Positions 18,063 through 27,463 of a DNA stretch of 64,000 nt are shown here, in pieces. Location of the stretch: assembly GCA_002368175.1 (NCBI GenBank), contig AP018172.1, positions 1 to 64,000 on the forward strand. The letters run 5' to 3'. The position numbers were made by a program, and so were the translations under genes. The DNA comes from Calothrix sp. NIES-2098 (GTDB lineage: Bacteria > Cyanobacteriota > Cyanobacteriia > Cyanobacteriales > Nostocaceae). The notes under the pieces were generated by a model. That model did not search any database. It was given only the letters and a program-made list of their open reading frames with translations, and was not told where the DNA came from. Numbering within the stretch: the first letter of the stretch is position 1; every line of letters starts with the position of its first letter.

Positions 18063-18836
18063 TTGAATATTTGCGAGCGACCACTTAGCTATTATATAAA
18101 AATTGAGCAATTCAGCGCTCAAGAAAATACTGTTTATGGGCTGGTAATTGCCATACTAATTATTAGCCTTTGGGTAGGTAGTTTGGCTTTGTTACTGAGC
18201 ATTAACTATGCCATAATGCCAGTTTGGTTAATACCGATTGCTATAGTTTGGCAAATGTTCCTCTATACAGGATTATTCATTACTGCGCATGATGCTATGC
18301 ATGGGTCGATTTTTCGCAAAAATCCGAAAATTAATAATTTTATCGGTTCGCTAGCTGTAACGCTTTACGCTGTGTTTCCATATCAACAGCTTTTAAAGAA
18401 ACATTGGTTACATCATCGTCATCCTGCTAGCGAACTTGACCCCGATTTTCATGATGGTAAAAGCGAAAATGCAATTTCCTGGTATTTCCGCTTCATGAAA
18501 GAATACTCTAATTGGCGACAATTAATAGTGCTAACTATCGTATTTAATTTGGCTAAATACTTTTTGCATATCTCAGAAATTAATCTCATCTTATTTTGGA
18601 GTATTCCACCAATTTTAAGTTCAATGCAACTGTTTTATTTCGGAACTTTTTTACCTCATCGAGAACCGGAATTAGGGTACATTTATCCCCATTGCAGCCA
18701 AACAATTGCCTTGCCAACTTTTTGGTCATTCATCGCTTGCTACCACTTTGGTTATCATGAAGAACATCATGAGTATCCCCATGTACCTTGGTGGCAACTT
18801 CCATCTATATATAGGCAGAGAGTCTTGAATAATTAA
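18063..18836 (+). CDS. crtW: Beta-carotene ketolase (CrtW type)
   Basis: This 257-residue membrane di-iron enzyme belongs to the fatty-acid-hydroxylase-like superfamily. It adds a keto group to carotenoid beta-rings (beta-carotene to echinenone or canthaxanthin, or ketolation of myxol glycosides). All histidine boxes are present: HDAMH (76-80), HWLHH (114-118), and YHFGYHEEHHEYP (227-239). It also has the CrtW-typical FGTFLPHR segment. Several hydrophobic segments (about 24-48, 55-75, 160-190) fit an integral membrane protein. The start is TTG with AGAGG 7 nt upstream. The next gene, a CrtX-like glycosyltransferase 63 bp downstream, is probably co-transcribed and fits carotenoid glycoside metabolism. 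Confidence 0.93.
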   Translation: MNICERPLSYYIKIEQFSAQENTVYGLVIAILIISLWVGSLALLLSINYAIMPVWLIPIAIVWQMFLYTGLFITAHDAMHGSIFRKNPKINNFIGSLAVTLYAVFPYQQLLKKHWLHHRHPASELDPDFHDGKSENAISWYFRFMKEYSNWRQLIVLTIVFNLAKYFLHISEINLILFWSIPPILSSMQLFYFGTFLPHREPELGYIYPHCSQTIALPTFWSFIACYHFGYHEEHHEYPHVPWWQLPSIYRQRVLNN

Positions 18837-18899
18837 GTTGAATTTTGAGTATTATTGCTGTTGATGTAGAGTTGAGCAGAAGCGAAAATCTCAAATGCA

Positions 18900-20174
18900 A
18901 TGACTCACTTTGGCATTATTTGCCCACCCTATCCCGGACATATAAACCCCCAAGCTGCTTTGGGACGAGAATTACAATTGCGCGGTCATCGGGTTACTTT
19001 TTTGCAAATTCCCGATTTGGAATTCAAGGTGCGATCGCAAGGAGTCAACTTTCATCCGATTGGCGAAGCGATTTATCAACCTGGTTCAATGGCTGAAACC
19101 TTTGCTCAATTGGGAAAGTTAAGTGCTGTAGAGGCGTTGCGTTACTCCCTGGATTTTTGCCAGCAAATGGTGGAAATCATCTGTCAAGATGCACCAAAAG
19201 CGATCGCCGCAACGGGAATTGAGGTTTTGCTAGTAGATCAACTCGAACCTGTGGGCGAAACAGTAGCAGAATATCTCAACCTTCCGTTTATCTGCATTTC
19301 TTGCGGCCAGGTAATTCACCGTCGCGCTGATGTTCCGCCTTTTTTTACTCCTTGGAATTATCAAAATACCCCGTGGGCAAAAATCCGCAATCAGGTAGCT
19401 TATTACTTTTTAGATCGCAATTGTCAACCAATTTTGCGAACGATTAATCGCTATCGCCAACAGTGGAAGTTGCCAAATTATCGCCATATCTACGCCTCCA
19501 ACGCCCGACTCGCCCATATTAGCCAACAACCTCCAACATTTGAATTTCCTATTCCCAACTTGCGATCGCACCTCCATTATGTAGGGCCTTTACGCAACGC
19601 TTCACCACAATTGATTGATTTTCCCTACGATAAACTGACTACACAGCCGATGATTTATGCTTCCTTGGGAAGCGTCCAAAACACTAAATATGAAGTATTT
19701 TGTTGCATTGCTGCTGCTTGTGCAGAACTAGATGTACAACTGGTAATTGCACATGGAGGTGGAATGAGTGCAGAAATGGAGCAATCTTTACCTGGTTGTC
19801 CATTAGTCGTCGAGTATGCACCTCAACCAGATGTCATGGCCAAAGCCAATCTGACGATTACCCATGCGGGGATGAATACAACATTGGATTCTCTCAGCTA
19901 CGGTGTACCTTTAGTAGCCATTCCCATCACCTTTGAACAACCGGGAACAGGCGCACGCATTCGTTCAACTGGTGTCGGAGAAGTGGTTTCTCTACCAGAA
20001 CTTAGCATTTCCAGATTGCGCTCAAAAATTGAGCAGGTATTAACGACAGATTCCTATAGAAAGAAAGCGCAAAAAATTCAGCAATCAATTCAACAAGCAG
20101 GCGGCGTAAAACAAGCAGCAAATATTATTGAGCAGGTTACTCAATACCAAAGTTCTCAAATTGTAGAGCCATGA
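18900..20174 (+). CDS. GT1-family glycosyltransferase, CrtX-like
   Basis: This 424-residue GT-B-fold enzyme resembles zeaxanthin glucosyltransferase (CrtX) and macrolide transferases. The N-terminal acceptor domain opens with ICPPYPGHINPQAALGREL. The C-terminal donor-sugar motif is HAGMNTTLDSLSYGVPL (from about residue 322), followed by FEQPGTGARI. It should transfer a sugar from a nucleotide donor to a lipophilic acceptor. Its place directly after crtW makes a carotenoid (for example a myxol-type xanthophyll) a plausible acceptor, but that is inferred from context only. Confidence 0.85.
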   Translation: MTHFGIICPPYPGHINPQAALGRELQLRGHRVTFLQIPDLEFKVRSQGVNFHPIGEAIYQPGSMAETFAQLGKLSAVEALRYSLDFCQQMVEIICQDAPKAIAATGIEVLLVDQLEPVGETVAEYLNLPFICISCGQVIHRRADVPPFFTPWNYQNTPWAKIRNQVAYYFLDRNCQPILRTINRYRQQWKLPNYRHIYASNARLAHISQQPPTFEFPIPNLRSHLHYVGPLRNASPQLIDFPYDKLTTQPMIYASLGSVQNTKYEVFCCIAAACAELDVQLVIAHGGGMSAEMEQSLPGCPLVVEYAPQPDVMAKANLTITHAGMNTTLDSLSYGVPLVAIPITFEQPGTGARIRSTGVGEVVSLPELSISRLRSKIEQVLTTDSYRKKAQKIQQSIQQAGGVKQAANIIEQVTQYQSSQIVEP

Positions 20175-20327
20175 TAAATCTTATGTCGGTTGGTAGATTT
20201 AATTAAGATTTAATAGAGCTAATTATAAGTAAATAGACATAATATAAAACTCCTCTGTAGAGAATTTTGCCTGCTCATTTCCAAATAAAAAGACCGGACT
20301 CAAACAAGTTTCTCAACTGCCAGTATT

Positions 20328-22010
20328 ATGCAAAATATTTATGGCAATATTCAGGGAATAAAAGCCAGCCAAATCAAACGATTACAGCAGCTTTACGAGC
20401 AACGACAACCTGGAGATAGATTGATTACGCCAGAATTTGCTCAAGCTTTAGCGAGGATGAGTACAGACATCCATCAACCAATTTGTTGTTATATCAATCG
20501 ACGGGGGCAAATTATCCGAATTGCTGTGGGAACGCCAAATCAAACTCAAATTCCACCTGAAGAATTACCCCGTCGCAGTGCAGAACGCTTAAGCGGTATT
20601 CGTTGTATTACTACTCAATTTAAATCAGAACCACCTGATGAAGCTGCATTGGTTGCAATGATACGTCAGCGCTTAGATGCGCTAGTAGAATTAAATGTAG
20701 TTGATGGAAAAGTAAAAGATACTTTTTTAGCTTATCTTTTCCCCGATTCTGACAATCCTTGGGTTATTTCACCTCCTTTAAGTTTGAACGATCTAACCGA
20801 ACAAGAATTTGATGTTTTAGTTGCAGAATGGGAAGAAGAAATCGCTGACGCAGGCGTGGGAATATTTCAAGACATTGTATCTGATGAAGATAGGGTTTTG
20901 TTGGTAGGACTACAGACAGAAGATGTCTCTGCGCAACGCTTTGAAGATGGACTTGCTGAACTGGTGCGTTTGGTTGAAAGTGCTGGCGGAATTGTCCTAG
21001 ATACGATGCGACAAAAGCGAGAACGACCCCATCCGCAAACTGTTGTCGGTAAGGGAAAGGTTGAGGAAATTAAACTTTTAGCCCAAAAAGTTAGCGCTAA
21101 TTTGATTGTTTTTGACCGAGATATTTCTGCATCTCAAGCCCGCAATTTGGAACAAGAAATTGGCATTCGAGTTGTAGACCGCACAGAAGTAATTCTCGAT
21201 ATTTTCGCTCAACGCGCTCGTACTCAAGAGGGTAAATTACAAGTAGAATTGGCGCAACTCGAATATATGTTACCTCGGCTGCGCGGTCGCGGTCAGGAAA
21301 TGTCTCGATTAGGTGCAGGAATTGGGACGCGAGGGCCTGGTGAAACAAAACTAGAGACAGAACGGCGAGTAATTCAACGGCGAATTGCTCAACTACAGCA
21401 GGAAGTCAATCAATTACAAGCACATCGCGCCCGCATTAGACAACAACGACAACAGCAAGAAATTCCAGTTGTGGCATTAGTGGGTTACACCAATGCTGGT
21501 AAATCTACGTTGTTGAATGTGTTAACTAATGCAGAAGTTTACACCGCAGACCAACTCTTTGCCACCCTCGACCCGACAACGCGCAAAGTAGTAATTACAG
21601 ATCCAGAAACACAACAACGGCGGTCAATTCTGCTCACAGATACAGTAGGGTTTATCCACGAACTTCCACCACCGCTAATGGATGCATTTCGCGCCACATT
21701 GGAGGAAGTGATTGAGGCAGATGCGATGCTTCATATCGTAGATTTATCCCATCCAGCTTGGGAAAACCATATTGCGAGTGTAGAGGAAATTCTCCAAGAA
21801 ATGCCTGAGATTCCTGAAAAAAGTACGATCGCTTTTAACAAGATTGACCGCGTAGATAGCGAAACTTTGGCGGAAGCTCAACAAAAGTATCCCGAAGCTG
21901 TGTTTATTTCAGCAACTGAGCGCTTGGGTTTAGAGACTTTAAAAATGCGATCGCTCAAACTAATTGACGAACCTATAGAAGCGATCTCTGTCCCACAAAA
22001 TTCATACTAA
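20328..22010 (+). CDS. hflX: Ribosome-associated GTPase HflX
   Basis: This 560-residue protein has an HflX N-terminal domain with the glycine-rich region RGRGQEMSRLGAGIGTRG (about 321-338) and a coiled helix after it. The Obg-like G domain shows G1 GYTNAGKST (about 386-394), switch region QLFATLDPTTR, G3 DTVGF and G4 NKID. The family binds the 50S subunit and rescues or splits stalled ribosomes under stress. An N-terminal extension of about 190 residues is present, as is usual in cyanobacterial members. The isoaspartyl peptidase gene starts 14 bp after its stop, suggesting an operon. Confidence 0.95.
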   Translation: MQNIYGNIQGIKASQIKRLQQLYEQRQPGDRLITPEFAQALARMSTDIHQPICCYINRRGQIIRIAVGTPNQTQIPPEELPRRSAERLSGIRCITTQFKSEPPDEAALVAMIRQRLDALVELNVVDGKVKDTFLAYLFPDSDNPWVISPPLSLNDLTEQEFDVLVAEWEEEIADAGVGIFQDIVSDEDRVLLVGLQTEDVSAQRFEDGLAELVRLVESAGGIVLDTMRQKRERPHPQTVVGKGKVEEIKLLAQKVSANLIVFDRDISASQARNLEQEIGIRVVDRTEVILDIFAQRARTQEGKLQVELAQLEYMLPRLRGRGQEMSRLGAGIGTRGPGETKLETERRVIQRRIAQLQQEVNQLQAHRARIRQQRQQQEIPVVALVGYTNAGKSTLLNVLTNAEVYTADQLFATLDPTTRKVVITDPETQQRRSILLTDTVGFIHELPPPLMDAFRATLEEVIEADAMLHIVDLSHPAWENHIASVEEILQEMPEIPEKSTIAFNKIDRVDSETLAEAQQKYPEAVFISATERLGLETLKMRSLKLIDEPIEAISVPQNSY

Positions 22011-22024
22011 TTAAAGGAAATTCT

Positions 22025-22897
22025 ATGATACCAACCATTATTGTTCACGGTGGGGCAAAAACCATCAAGGAAGAAAAAGTTGCAGCTAACAAAGCAGGCT
22101 GTACCGCAGCAGCTGAAGCCGGTTGGGCAGTGTTACTCGGTGGAGGTAGTGCCGCAGAAGCCGTGGAAGCAGCCATCCGCGTGTTGGAAAGTGACCCGAC
22201 ATTTAACGCCAGTTTAGGTGCAACTCTCAACAGCGACGGAGAAGTGGAACTAGACGCGGCGATTATGGAAGGTACTTTAAGTTGGGGAGCAGTTGCAGCA
22301 GTTCAAGGTATCCGTCATCCAATCTCCGTTGCACGCAAAATTATGGATGACAAACCCAGGTTACTAGTCGCGAGAGGCGCAGAACGCTTCGCTGCCGATT
22401 GCGGAGCCGAAATGTGTAAAAAAGAAGACTTAATAGCCGAGGAGCAGTGGCAGCAGTGGAAGGAAGAACAGGAAGTTATAGATCGCCCTAATACCGTAGG
22501 TTGCGTAGCTTTGGATGCTAGCGGCATCTTAGTTGCCGGCACTTCAACTGGCGGGACTACGAAACAGCAACAAGGTCGCGTTGGTGATACTGCGGTTGTC
22601 GGCTCTGGCTTGTACGCTGATAATAAGCTCGGCGCTTGCTCAACAACAGGTGATGGCGAGTCCATTATTCCAGTGGTTTTGGCTAAAACTGCGATCGATT
22701 TCTTAACTGGAGACAGACATCCAGACGAAGCCGCACAGATGGCGATTAAGGCTTTGAAATCGAAAGTTAAAGGTGAAGCCGGTTGCATCCTTTTAGACCG
22801 CCAAGGCCGGGTAGGCTGGGCGTATAACTCATCACACATGGCTTGCGCTTATATAACCGCAGGACAAGATAAGGTAGCTTTCTTTACTCAGAAGTAG
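22025..22897 (+). CDS. iaaA: Isoaspartyl peptidase / plant-type L-asparaginase
   Basis: This 290-residue Ntn-hydrolase is made as a precursor that cleaves itself before the catalytic threonine, here Thr157 in RPNTVGCVALD. Substrate-pocket motifs GTSTGGTTKQQQGRVGDT and STTGDGE follow. The enzyme removes isoaspartyl residues from dipeptides and also hydrolyses asparagine; in cyanobacteria it is also linked to breakdown of cyanophycin dipeptides. AAAGGAAA lies 5-12 nt upstream. It probably shares a transcript with hflX. Confidence 0.93.
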   Translation: MIPTIIVHGGAKTIKEEKVAANKAGCTAAAEAGWAVLLGGGSAAEAVEAAIRVLESDPTFNASLGATLNSDGEVELDAAIMEGTLSWGAVAAVQGIRHPISVARKIMDDKPRLLVARGAERFAADCGAEMCKKEDLIAEEQWQQWKEEQEVIDRPNTVGCVALDASGILVAGTSTGGTTKQQQGRVGDTAVVGSGLYADNKLGACSTTGDGESIIPVVLAKTAIDFLTGDRHPDEAAQMAIKALKSKVKGEAGCILLDRQGRVGWAYNSSHMACAYITAGQDKVAFFTQK

Positions 22898-22915
22898 TCT
22901 ACATATTTGTTAACG

Positions 22916-22939
22916 ACCGCATCCTTTTCTGGGTGCGGT
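22916..22939 (+). terminator. Stem-loop after the isoaspartyl peptidase gene
   Basis: A nine-base-pair stem (ACCGCATCC pairing with GGGTGCGGT, one G·T pair) closes a 6-nt loop, 18 bp past the stop. No strong U run follows, so efficiency is uncertain. Confidence 0.5.
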
Positions 22940-23150
22940 GTCTTAGAGACGCGAATCATGTTCAAGTGAGTTATTTTTTCTGTTTGCTCAAGACAACACA
23001 GAGGCATCTAAATTAGATTTCTAATGAATTTTTTTAGAGCTAATTGTAGCCAAGGTCACAATTAATATTTACATATTTCACTTCATATTATAGATGACAA
23101 ATATATAAGGATAGATGTTATTTATAGATTTATTTAAATGCATTTAATTA

Positions 23151-23154
23151 GGAG
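23151..23154 (+). promoter_or_regulatory. GGAG ribosome site for the start at 23162
   Basis: GGAG lies 7 nt before ATG 23162. This favours that start over the ATG at 23138, which has no such site. Confidence 0.6.
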
Positions 23155-23161
23155 AATAAAT

Positions 23162-23374
23162 ATGCAATTTCAAATAGAATGCAATACAGAAAAAAGCAGC
23201 CAAGTATGTTTAATTTGCCATCAAACTTTTCAGATGTTGGCAGCGAGATTAATTGTATGCAATGACCAAGGCGACGGCTATGGAGATATTTGTCCCCAAT
23301 GTACAGCTAGGGGTGGTAATTGGGTTCAACTACAACTTCAAGAATTTAGCAATAAGCTAGTAGCTCTAAAATGA
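23162..23374 (+). CDS. Small protein with two CxxC motifs (zinc-ribbon-like)
   Basis: This 70-residue hypothetical protein has paired CxxC motifs, CLIC and CPQC, about 30 residues apart, which could bind one zinc ion. Between them lies LIVCNDQGDGYGDI. The start was chosen by its ribosome site; an upstream ATG at 23138 would add 8 residues. I do not recognise a characterised family. It stands alone between the peptidase and the broken DUF72 gene. Confidence 0.6.
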   Translation: MQFQIECNTEKSSQVCLICHQTFQMLAARLIVCNDQGDGYGDICPQCTARGGNWVQLQLQEFSNKLVALK

Positions 23375-23424
23375 GCAAGAGAAATTTCTGATAAAAACTA
23401 TTCTGGCGTTGTGTGCAATTATGA

Positions 23425-24169
23425 ATGGGTAAACTGCAAATCGGTACTAGTGGCTGGGTTTATAAACATTGGATGGAAATTTTCTATCCGCCACATTTAC
23501 CTAGCGAACAGCAACTATCATTTTACGCTCAACACTTTTCTACTGTAGAAATTAATTTTTCTTTTTATCGTTTACCAGAGCGTTCTGTGTTTGAAACTTG
23601 GCGCGAGCAAACCCCATCTAAGTTTCTGTTTGCTGTGAAAGGTAGCCGCTATCTCACGCACATGAAAAAGTTAAAAGATCCGATAGAGCCGCTATCTCGT
23701 TTGATGGAACGCGCATCAGGATTACAAGAAAAACTAGGGCCGATTTTATTTCAGTTTCCTCATACTTGGCACATTAATATTGAGCGTCTTCAACCATTTT
23801 TAGAATTACTACAAAATTATTCAGACCAAAGATTTACATTTGAATTTCGTCATTCAAGTTGGCTAATTCCTCAAGTTTATCAACTCCTAGAAAATGCAGG
23901 TGTCGCCCTTTGTTTACCTGTTAGCCCAACCAACAGTTCCGCTTGATATTTGTTTAACTACTTCTTGGACTTATATTCGGATGCACAACGGGCAATGGAA
24001 TGTTGGTTATAGCGATGAAGAATTATATATATGGGCTGAACATATTCATTCATTTCTAAAGCAAGATATTGACGTATATGTGTACTTCAATAACGACCCC
24101 GATGGTCATGCAATTCGTGATGCTCAGAGATTATCTATTTTACTTGATTTAGGCTGGGAAAACAAGTAA
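23425..24169 (+). pseudogene. DUF72 (YecE-like) TIM-barrel protein, frameshifted by a 4-bp duplication
   Basis: The first frame (23425-23946) encodes the DUF72 start KLQIGTSGWVYKHWMEIFYP through FEFRHSSWLIPQVY. It then runs into a stop after VSPTNSSA. The rest of the domain (TTSWTYIRMHNG, VYVYFNNDPDGHAIRDA) continues in the next frame to 24169. The shift is explained exactly by a tandem CAAC-CAAC at 23927-23934: removing one copy gives an unbroken reading through the VSPTVPLDICLTTSW stretch. The family is of uncertain function. It is either a real pseudogene or a sequencing error. Confidence 0.85.
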
Positions 24170-24518
24170 GGTAGACACTGCCTAGAGCGTTAACTCTGTG
24201 CCTTTTTAGAGGGTGATAATTCACGCAAAGTATTATGTCATTGCGAGCGAAGCGAAGCAAACGCCTGGGATTGCTTCGCTTCGCTCGCAATGACTAGAAG
24301 AAGACTTTGCACACAAAAACAGCATAACCAGATTCAAACTCACAAACTCTTTTAGAATCTGGGTTTCCTAATTTTTAATTAATTTAATTTAATTCACTAT
24401 GCCGCTGATTTGTGACAGATCAGCGGATATGAATTGTCTAAAAATTGAATAAGCGCATCTCCTAAAGGATGCGCCTGTTTGAGTTTACCGATTTCTTCTT
24501 TATGCGGAAATCGGCATT
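24170..24518. other. Intergenic region between convergent genes, with a long hairpin
   Basis: It lies between the DUF72 pseudogene (plus) and galT (minus). It holds the 24-bp palindrome at 24237-24294 and an AT-rich stretch (24360-24400). No gene is seen. Confidence 0.6.
24237..24294. repeat. Perfect 24-bp inverted repeat with 10-nt loop
   Basis: The arms 24237-24260 and 24271-24294 are exactly complementary. They contain direct CGAAG units (GCGAGCGAAGCGAAGC) and the loop is ACGCCTGGGA. The ends read GTCATTGCGAG, a sequence typical of dispersed palindromic elements in cyanobacteria. It may also serve as a two-way terminator between the converging genes. Confidence 0.85.
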
Positions 24519-25601
24519 TCAATGATTTACAGCTACTGCCTCTAACTCTTTGGCCTTCTCCTCTGGTAAGGCATCGTTGGCAAACATTCCGGCGGCGAGT
24601 TCGGTTCCTGCTAAATACTTTAGCCTGTCGCTGGTGCGATAGGGTGGATAAAACTGGGCGTGTAAATGTGCTTCTGGATGAGGTTTGCCGTCTGTAGGCG
24701 CACCAAACCAAGCCATGAGGTAAGGAAATGGACGATTCCACAAACCGTCATATTTGAGTGTGACGGTTTTTAATGCCCTGGCTAATCCCTGACGTTGCTT
24801 TGCACTCAGATCGTAAAAGCTGGCTACTGGTTGTATAGGCGCAATCCAAACTTCGTAGGGGTAACGCGCACATACGGGAACGAAGGCGATCGCTTCCTCA
24901 TCCTGATAAATTATTCTTTGGTTGTCAGCTATCTCTTTTTGAATTAAATCCGCTAACAAACCCCGCTGATTTTTCTCATAAAATTGCTGCTGCATCTCCA
25001 ACATTCTTGCTGGGACGGGCGGTATAAAAGGATAAGCATAAATTTGCCCGTGGGGATGGTGTAAAGTTACGCCTACCTCTACACCTTTATTTTCAAAGGG
25101 CAGCACGTACTGAATTTGGGGATTTGCGCCGAGTTCGCGAGTGCGATCGCCCCACACTTGCAACAGTAATTCAAGATGAGCTAATTCTAAGGAACTCAGG
25201 GAAGCATGGGGGTCTTGAGTAAAAACTACTACCTCACACGCACCATTAGCGGGTAAAGTTTCCACAATGCTAGCTGGTGGATCGTGCGCCGTTACTTTCA
25301 TAGAAGGAAAGCGGTTATCGAACACAGCTATGTCATACTTCCCTTGGGGTAGTTCTGTGGGAAACTCCCGATTGCTGGTGGGTGCGAGGGGGTTATATTC
25401 TGGAGGCGGCATGAAAGTCCGCCCCTGACGGTGACTGGCGTAAGCTACCCATTCGCCCCGTAAGGGGTGCCAGCGCAGGTGGGGATTTGCTTGCACTGGC
25501 TCATTACTAGGGCTAGGCGCTGTAATGTCTTGTGGAATTGGATAGCGGCTATATAAAGTCAGTTGGCGGCCATCTGGCTTTAACAACTTGTGGGAGTACA
25601 T
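24519..25601 (-). CDS. galT: Galactose-1-phosphate uridylyltransferase
   Basis: This 360-residue HIT-superfamily enzyme of the Leloir pathway exchanges UMP between UDP-glucose and galactose-1-phosphate. The active-site HxHxQ is visible as HHPHGQ, and a second histidine cluster HPEAHLHAQFYPP is near the C-terminus. The start overlaps the end of the upstream GH2 gene by 22 bp and has TGGAGGA 2 nt before it (short spacing), so translation is probably coupled. The paired genes could release galactose from a beta-galactoside and feed it into central metabolism; galactokinase is not in the window. Confidence 0.93.
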   Translation of the reverse strand: MYSHKLLKPDGRQLTLYSRYPIPQDITAPSPSNEPVQANPHLRWHPLRGEWVAYASHRQGRTFMPPPEYNPLAPTSNREFPTELPQGKYDIAVFDNRFPSMKVTAHDPPASIVETLPANGACEVVVFTQDPHASLSSLELAHLELLLQVWGDRTRELGANPQIQYVLPFENKGVEVGVTLHHPHGQIYAYPFIPPVPARMLEMQQQFYEKNQRGLLADLIQKEIADNQRIIYQDEEAIAFVPVCARYPYEVWIAPIQPVASFYDLSAKQRQGLARALKTVTLKYDGLWNRPFPYLMAWFGAPTDGKPHPEAHLHAQFYPPYRTSDRLKYLAGTELAAGMFANDALPEEKAKELEAVAVNH

Positions 25602-27463
25602 AATCCTCCAGAAAGGGTGGCAGCGCGTATCGTCTCCAGTGGAATTTTCGGTGTGCGATCGCCGTACAATAACCCGTTAGCTTCTTGGAAGGTATCGGTC
25701 AATTGTGTGTAACAAAAACCGCTGAACATATCGATGTTATTCACACTTTCCAGCAAAGCAGTGTATTTAATTTCTAATTCCGAGAGATTCCAGCAACGCT
25801 CGTATCCCCAGGCTTTGTTAGCATCAGGCTGTTCTTCTGGCGCATAGGCAATTCCACCAAACTCGGTCAGCATTACTGGTTGTCCCTGATGAGGAAAGTT
25901 GTCCAAAGTGAGGATTCGCCCTCCGGGACGCTGACGATTAAATAAATCTGATAGCTGTACTTCTGGCCCATAGCGATGAGCTAAATGCAGGGGATTGGTG
26001 TCATAGTCATGGATGGCAAGAATATCAGTATCCGTACTTTCCCAGCCATCGTTACCAATCACTGGGCGAGTTGGGTCAAGGGTCTTGGTTAAGTGATACA
26101 TAGCCAAAACATAGTTCCGGTGAGCCTGTGTCTCAACTAGATTTGGCACTCCCCAAGACTCATTAAATGGCACCCAAGCTACAATACACGGGTGATTGGC
26201 ATCACGCTTGATAACTTCCGTCCACTCATGGGTCATGCGTTCCACTGCTTTCGGGGAGAAGCGATAAGCGCTTGGCATCTCCTCCCATACTAACAATCCC
26301 AGCACGTCTGCCCAATATAAAAAGCGCGGGTCTTCAATTTTTTGGTGCTTGCGGACTCCGTTGAAACCCATTGCTTTTGTCAGTTCTACATCTCGCCGCA
26401 ACGCCAAATCGTCGGGTGCAGTCATCAGGCTATCAGGCCAGTAGCCTTGGTCGAGAACTAGGCGCAAATAGTAGGGGCGACCGTTGAGCATAAAGCGATC
26501 GCGCTGAATACTCACTGTGCGTAATGCAGTATAAGATATTACTTCATCTAATATTTGCCCGTTATACGACAACTGAATATAAGCATTAATTAACGTCGGT
26601 CTCTCCGGACTCCATAACAATTCATTACGGTAGTCATCGATACCTGGGTCTGAAAGCGAAATCCGGCGGTTAATCTCGCCGTTGAATACTTCATAGGTAT
26701 CATTAGCCAACACGCGATCGCCCACAGTCAATTTCATCTTCATTTGGATACCCTCAGTCGGAGTATCACCAGCGAGCGCTGCATAACAACCAATTTCCCA
26801 GCGTTCAAAGTCGGGAGTCCAGCGGATATGATCTATATAAGTCGTCCCTACACGTTCCACCCAGACTGTCTGCCAAATTCCACTGGTGCGAGGATACCAA
26901 ATACTATGGGGTTCTAACTGCCAATCCTGCTTACCGCGAGGCTTGGCGAGGTCGTGCGGATCGTCCTGCGCCCAGACTGTGACTTTTGTCATCCCGCTGT
27001 CATTTAAGACAGCAGTAATATCCATAGTGAAATTGGTGTGTCCGCCTTCATGCTCGCCAACATATAGATCGTTCACCCACACACGAGCGCGATAATCTAC
27101 AGCGCCAAAGTGCAGTAATAATCTACCCTCACCTGGAGGCGTGGCAAATTCTCGCTCATACCAGCAATTGGTGTGAAAGCCAGTGTCACCAATCCCACTT
27201 TTGATAGATTCGGGGGCATAGGGAACTTCTATATCATGAGTCCATTGCTTCAGGTTGCTGGGTTGAGTGCATTTGCCTTCGTCATCAAATGCGAACTTCC
27301 ACAGACCGTTGAGACTTTGCCACTGGGAGCGAGTAGCATCTCTCGTAGAAATCCGTCGCAACTGCGGACGCGGATAAGCCACGTCAATTAACTCTAGACT
27401 TGGCTTATTATCGACATGAGGTTTTAAATCAACTGCGTTATTCGTTAGCTCCAACAAATTCAT
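25580..27463 (-). CDS. Glycoside hydrolase family 2 (beta-galactosidase/glucuronidase type)
   Basis: In this 627-residue protein the jelly-roll sugar-binding domain (about 40-220, with YERE and LLHFGAVDYRARVWVND) and the immunoglobulin-like domain (about 225-325) precede the TIM barrel (about 330-610). The acid/base Glu is in WVPFNESWG and the nucleophile Glu in MLTEFGG, both as expected for GH2. No signal peptide is seen, so it is likely cytoplasmic. Overlap with galT argues for a galactoside substrate, but galactosidase and glucuronidase cannot be told apart from motifs. Confidence 0.9.
   Translation of the reverse strand: MNLLELTNNAVDLKPHVDNKPSLELIDVAYPRPQLRRISTRDATRSQWQSLNGLWKFAFDDEGKCTQPSNLKQWTHDIEVPYAPESIKSGIGDTGFHTNCWYEREFATPPGEGRLLLHFGAVDYRARVWVNDLYVGEHEGGHTNFTMDITAVLNDSGMTKVTVWAQDDPHDLAKPRGKQDWQLEPHSIWYPRTSGIWQTVWVERVGTTYIDHIRWTPDFERWEIGCYAALAGDTPTEGIQMKMKLTVGDRVLANDTYEVFNGEINRRISLSDPGIDDYRNELLWSPERPTLINAYIQLSYNGQILDEVISYTALRTVSIQRDRFMLNGRPYYLRLVLDQGYWPDSLMTAPDDLALRRDVELTKAMGFNGVRKHQKIEDPRFLYWADVLGLLVWEEMPSAYRFSPKAVERMTHEWTEVIKRDANHPCIVAWVPFNESWGVPNLVETQAHRNYVLAMYHLTKTLDPTRPVIGNDGWESTDTDILAIHDYDTNPLHLAHRYGPEVQLSDLFNRQRPGGRILTLDNFPHQGQPVMLTEFGGIAYAPEEQPDANKAWGYERCWNLSELEIKYTALLESVNNIDMFSGFCYTQLTDTFQEANGLLYGDRTPKIPLETIRAATLSGGLCTPTSC

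Noticed and set aside
24397..24741. Minus-strand frame of 114 codons across the galT 3' end
   Set aside because: It is out of frame with galT and overlaps its conserved C-terminus; a shadow frame.
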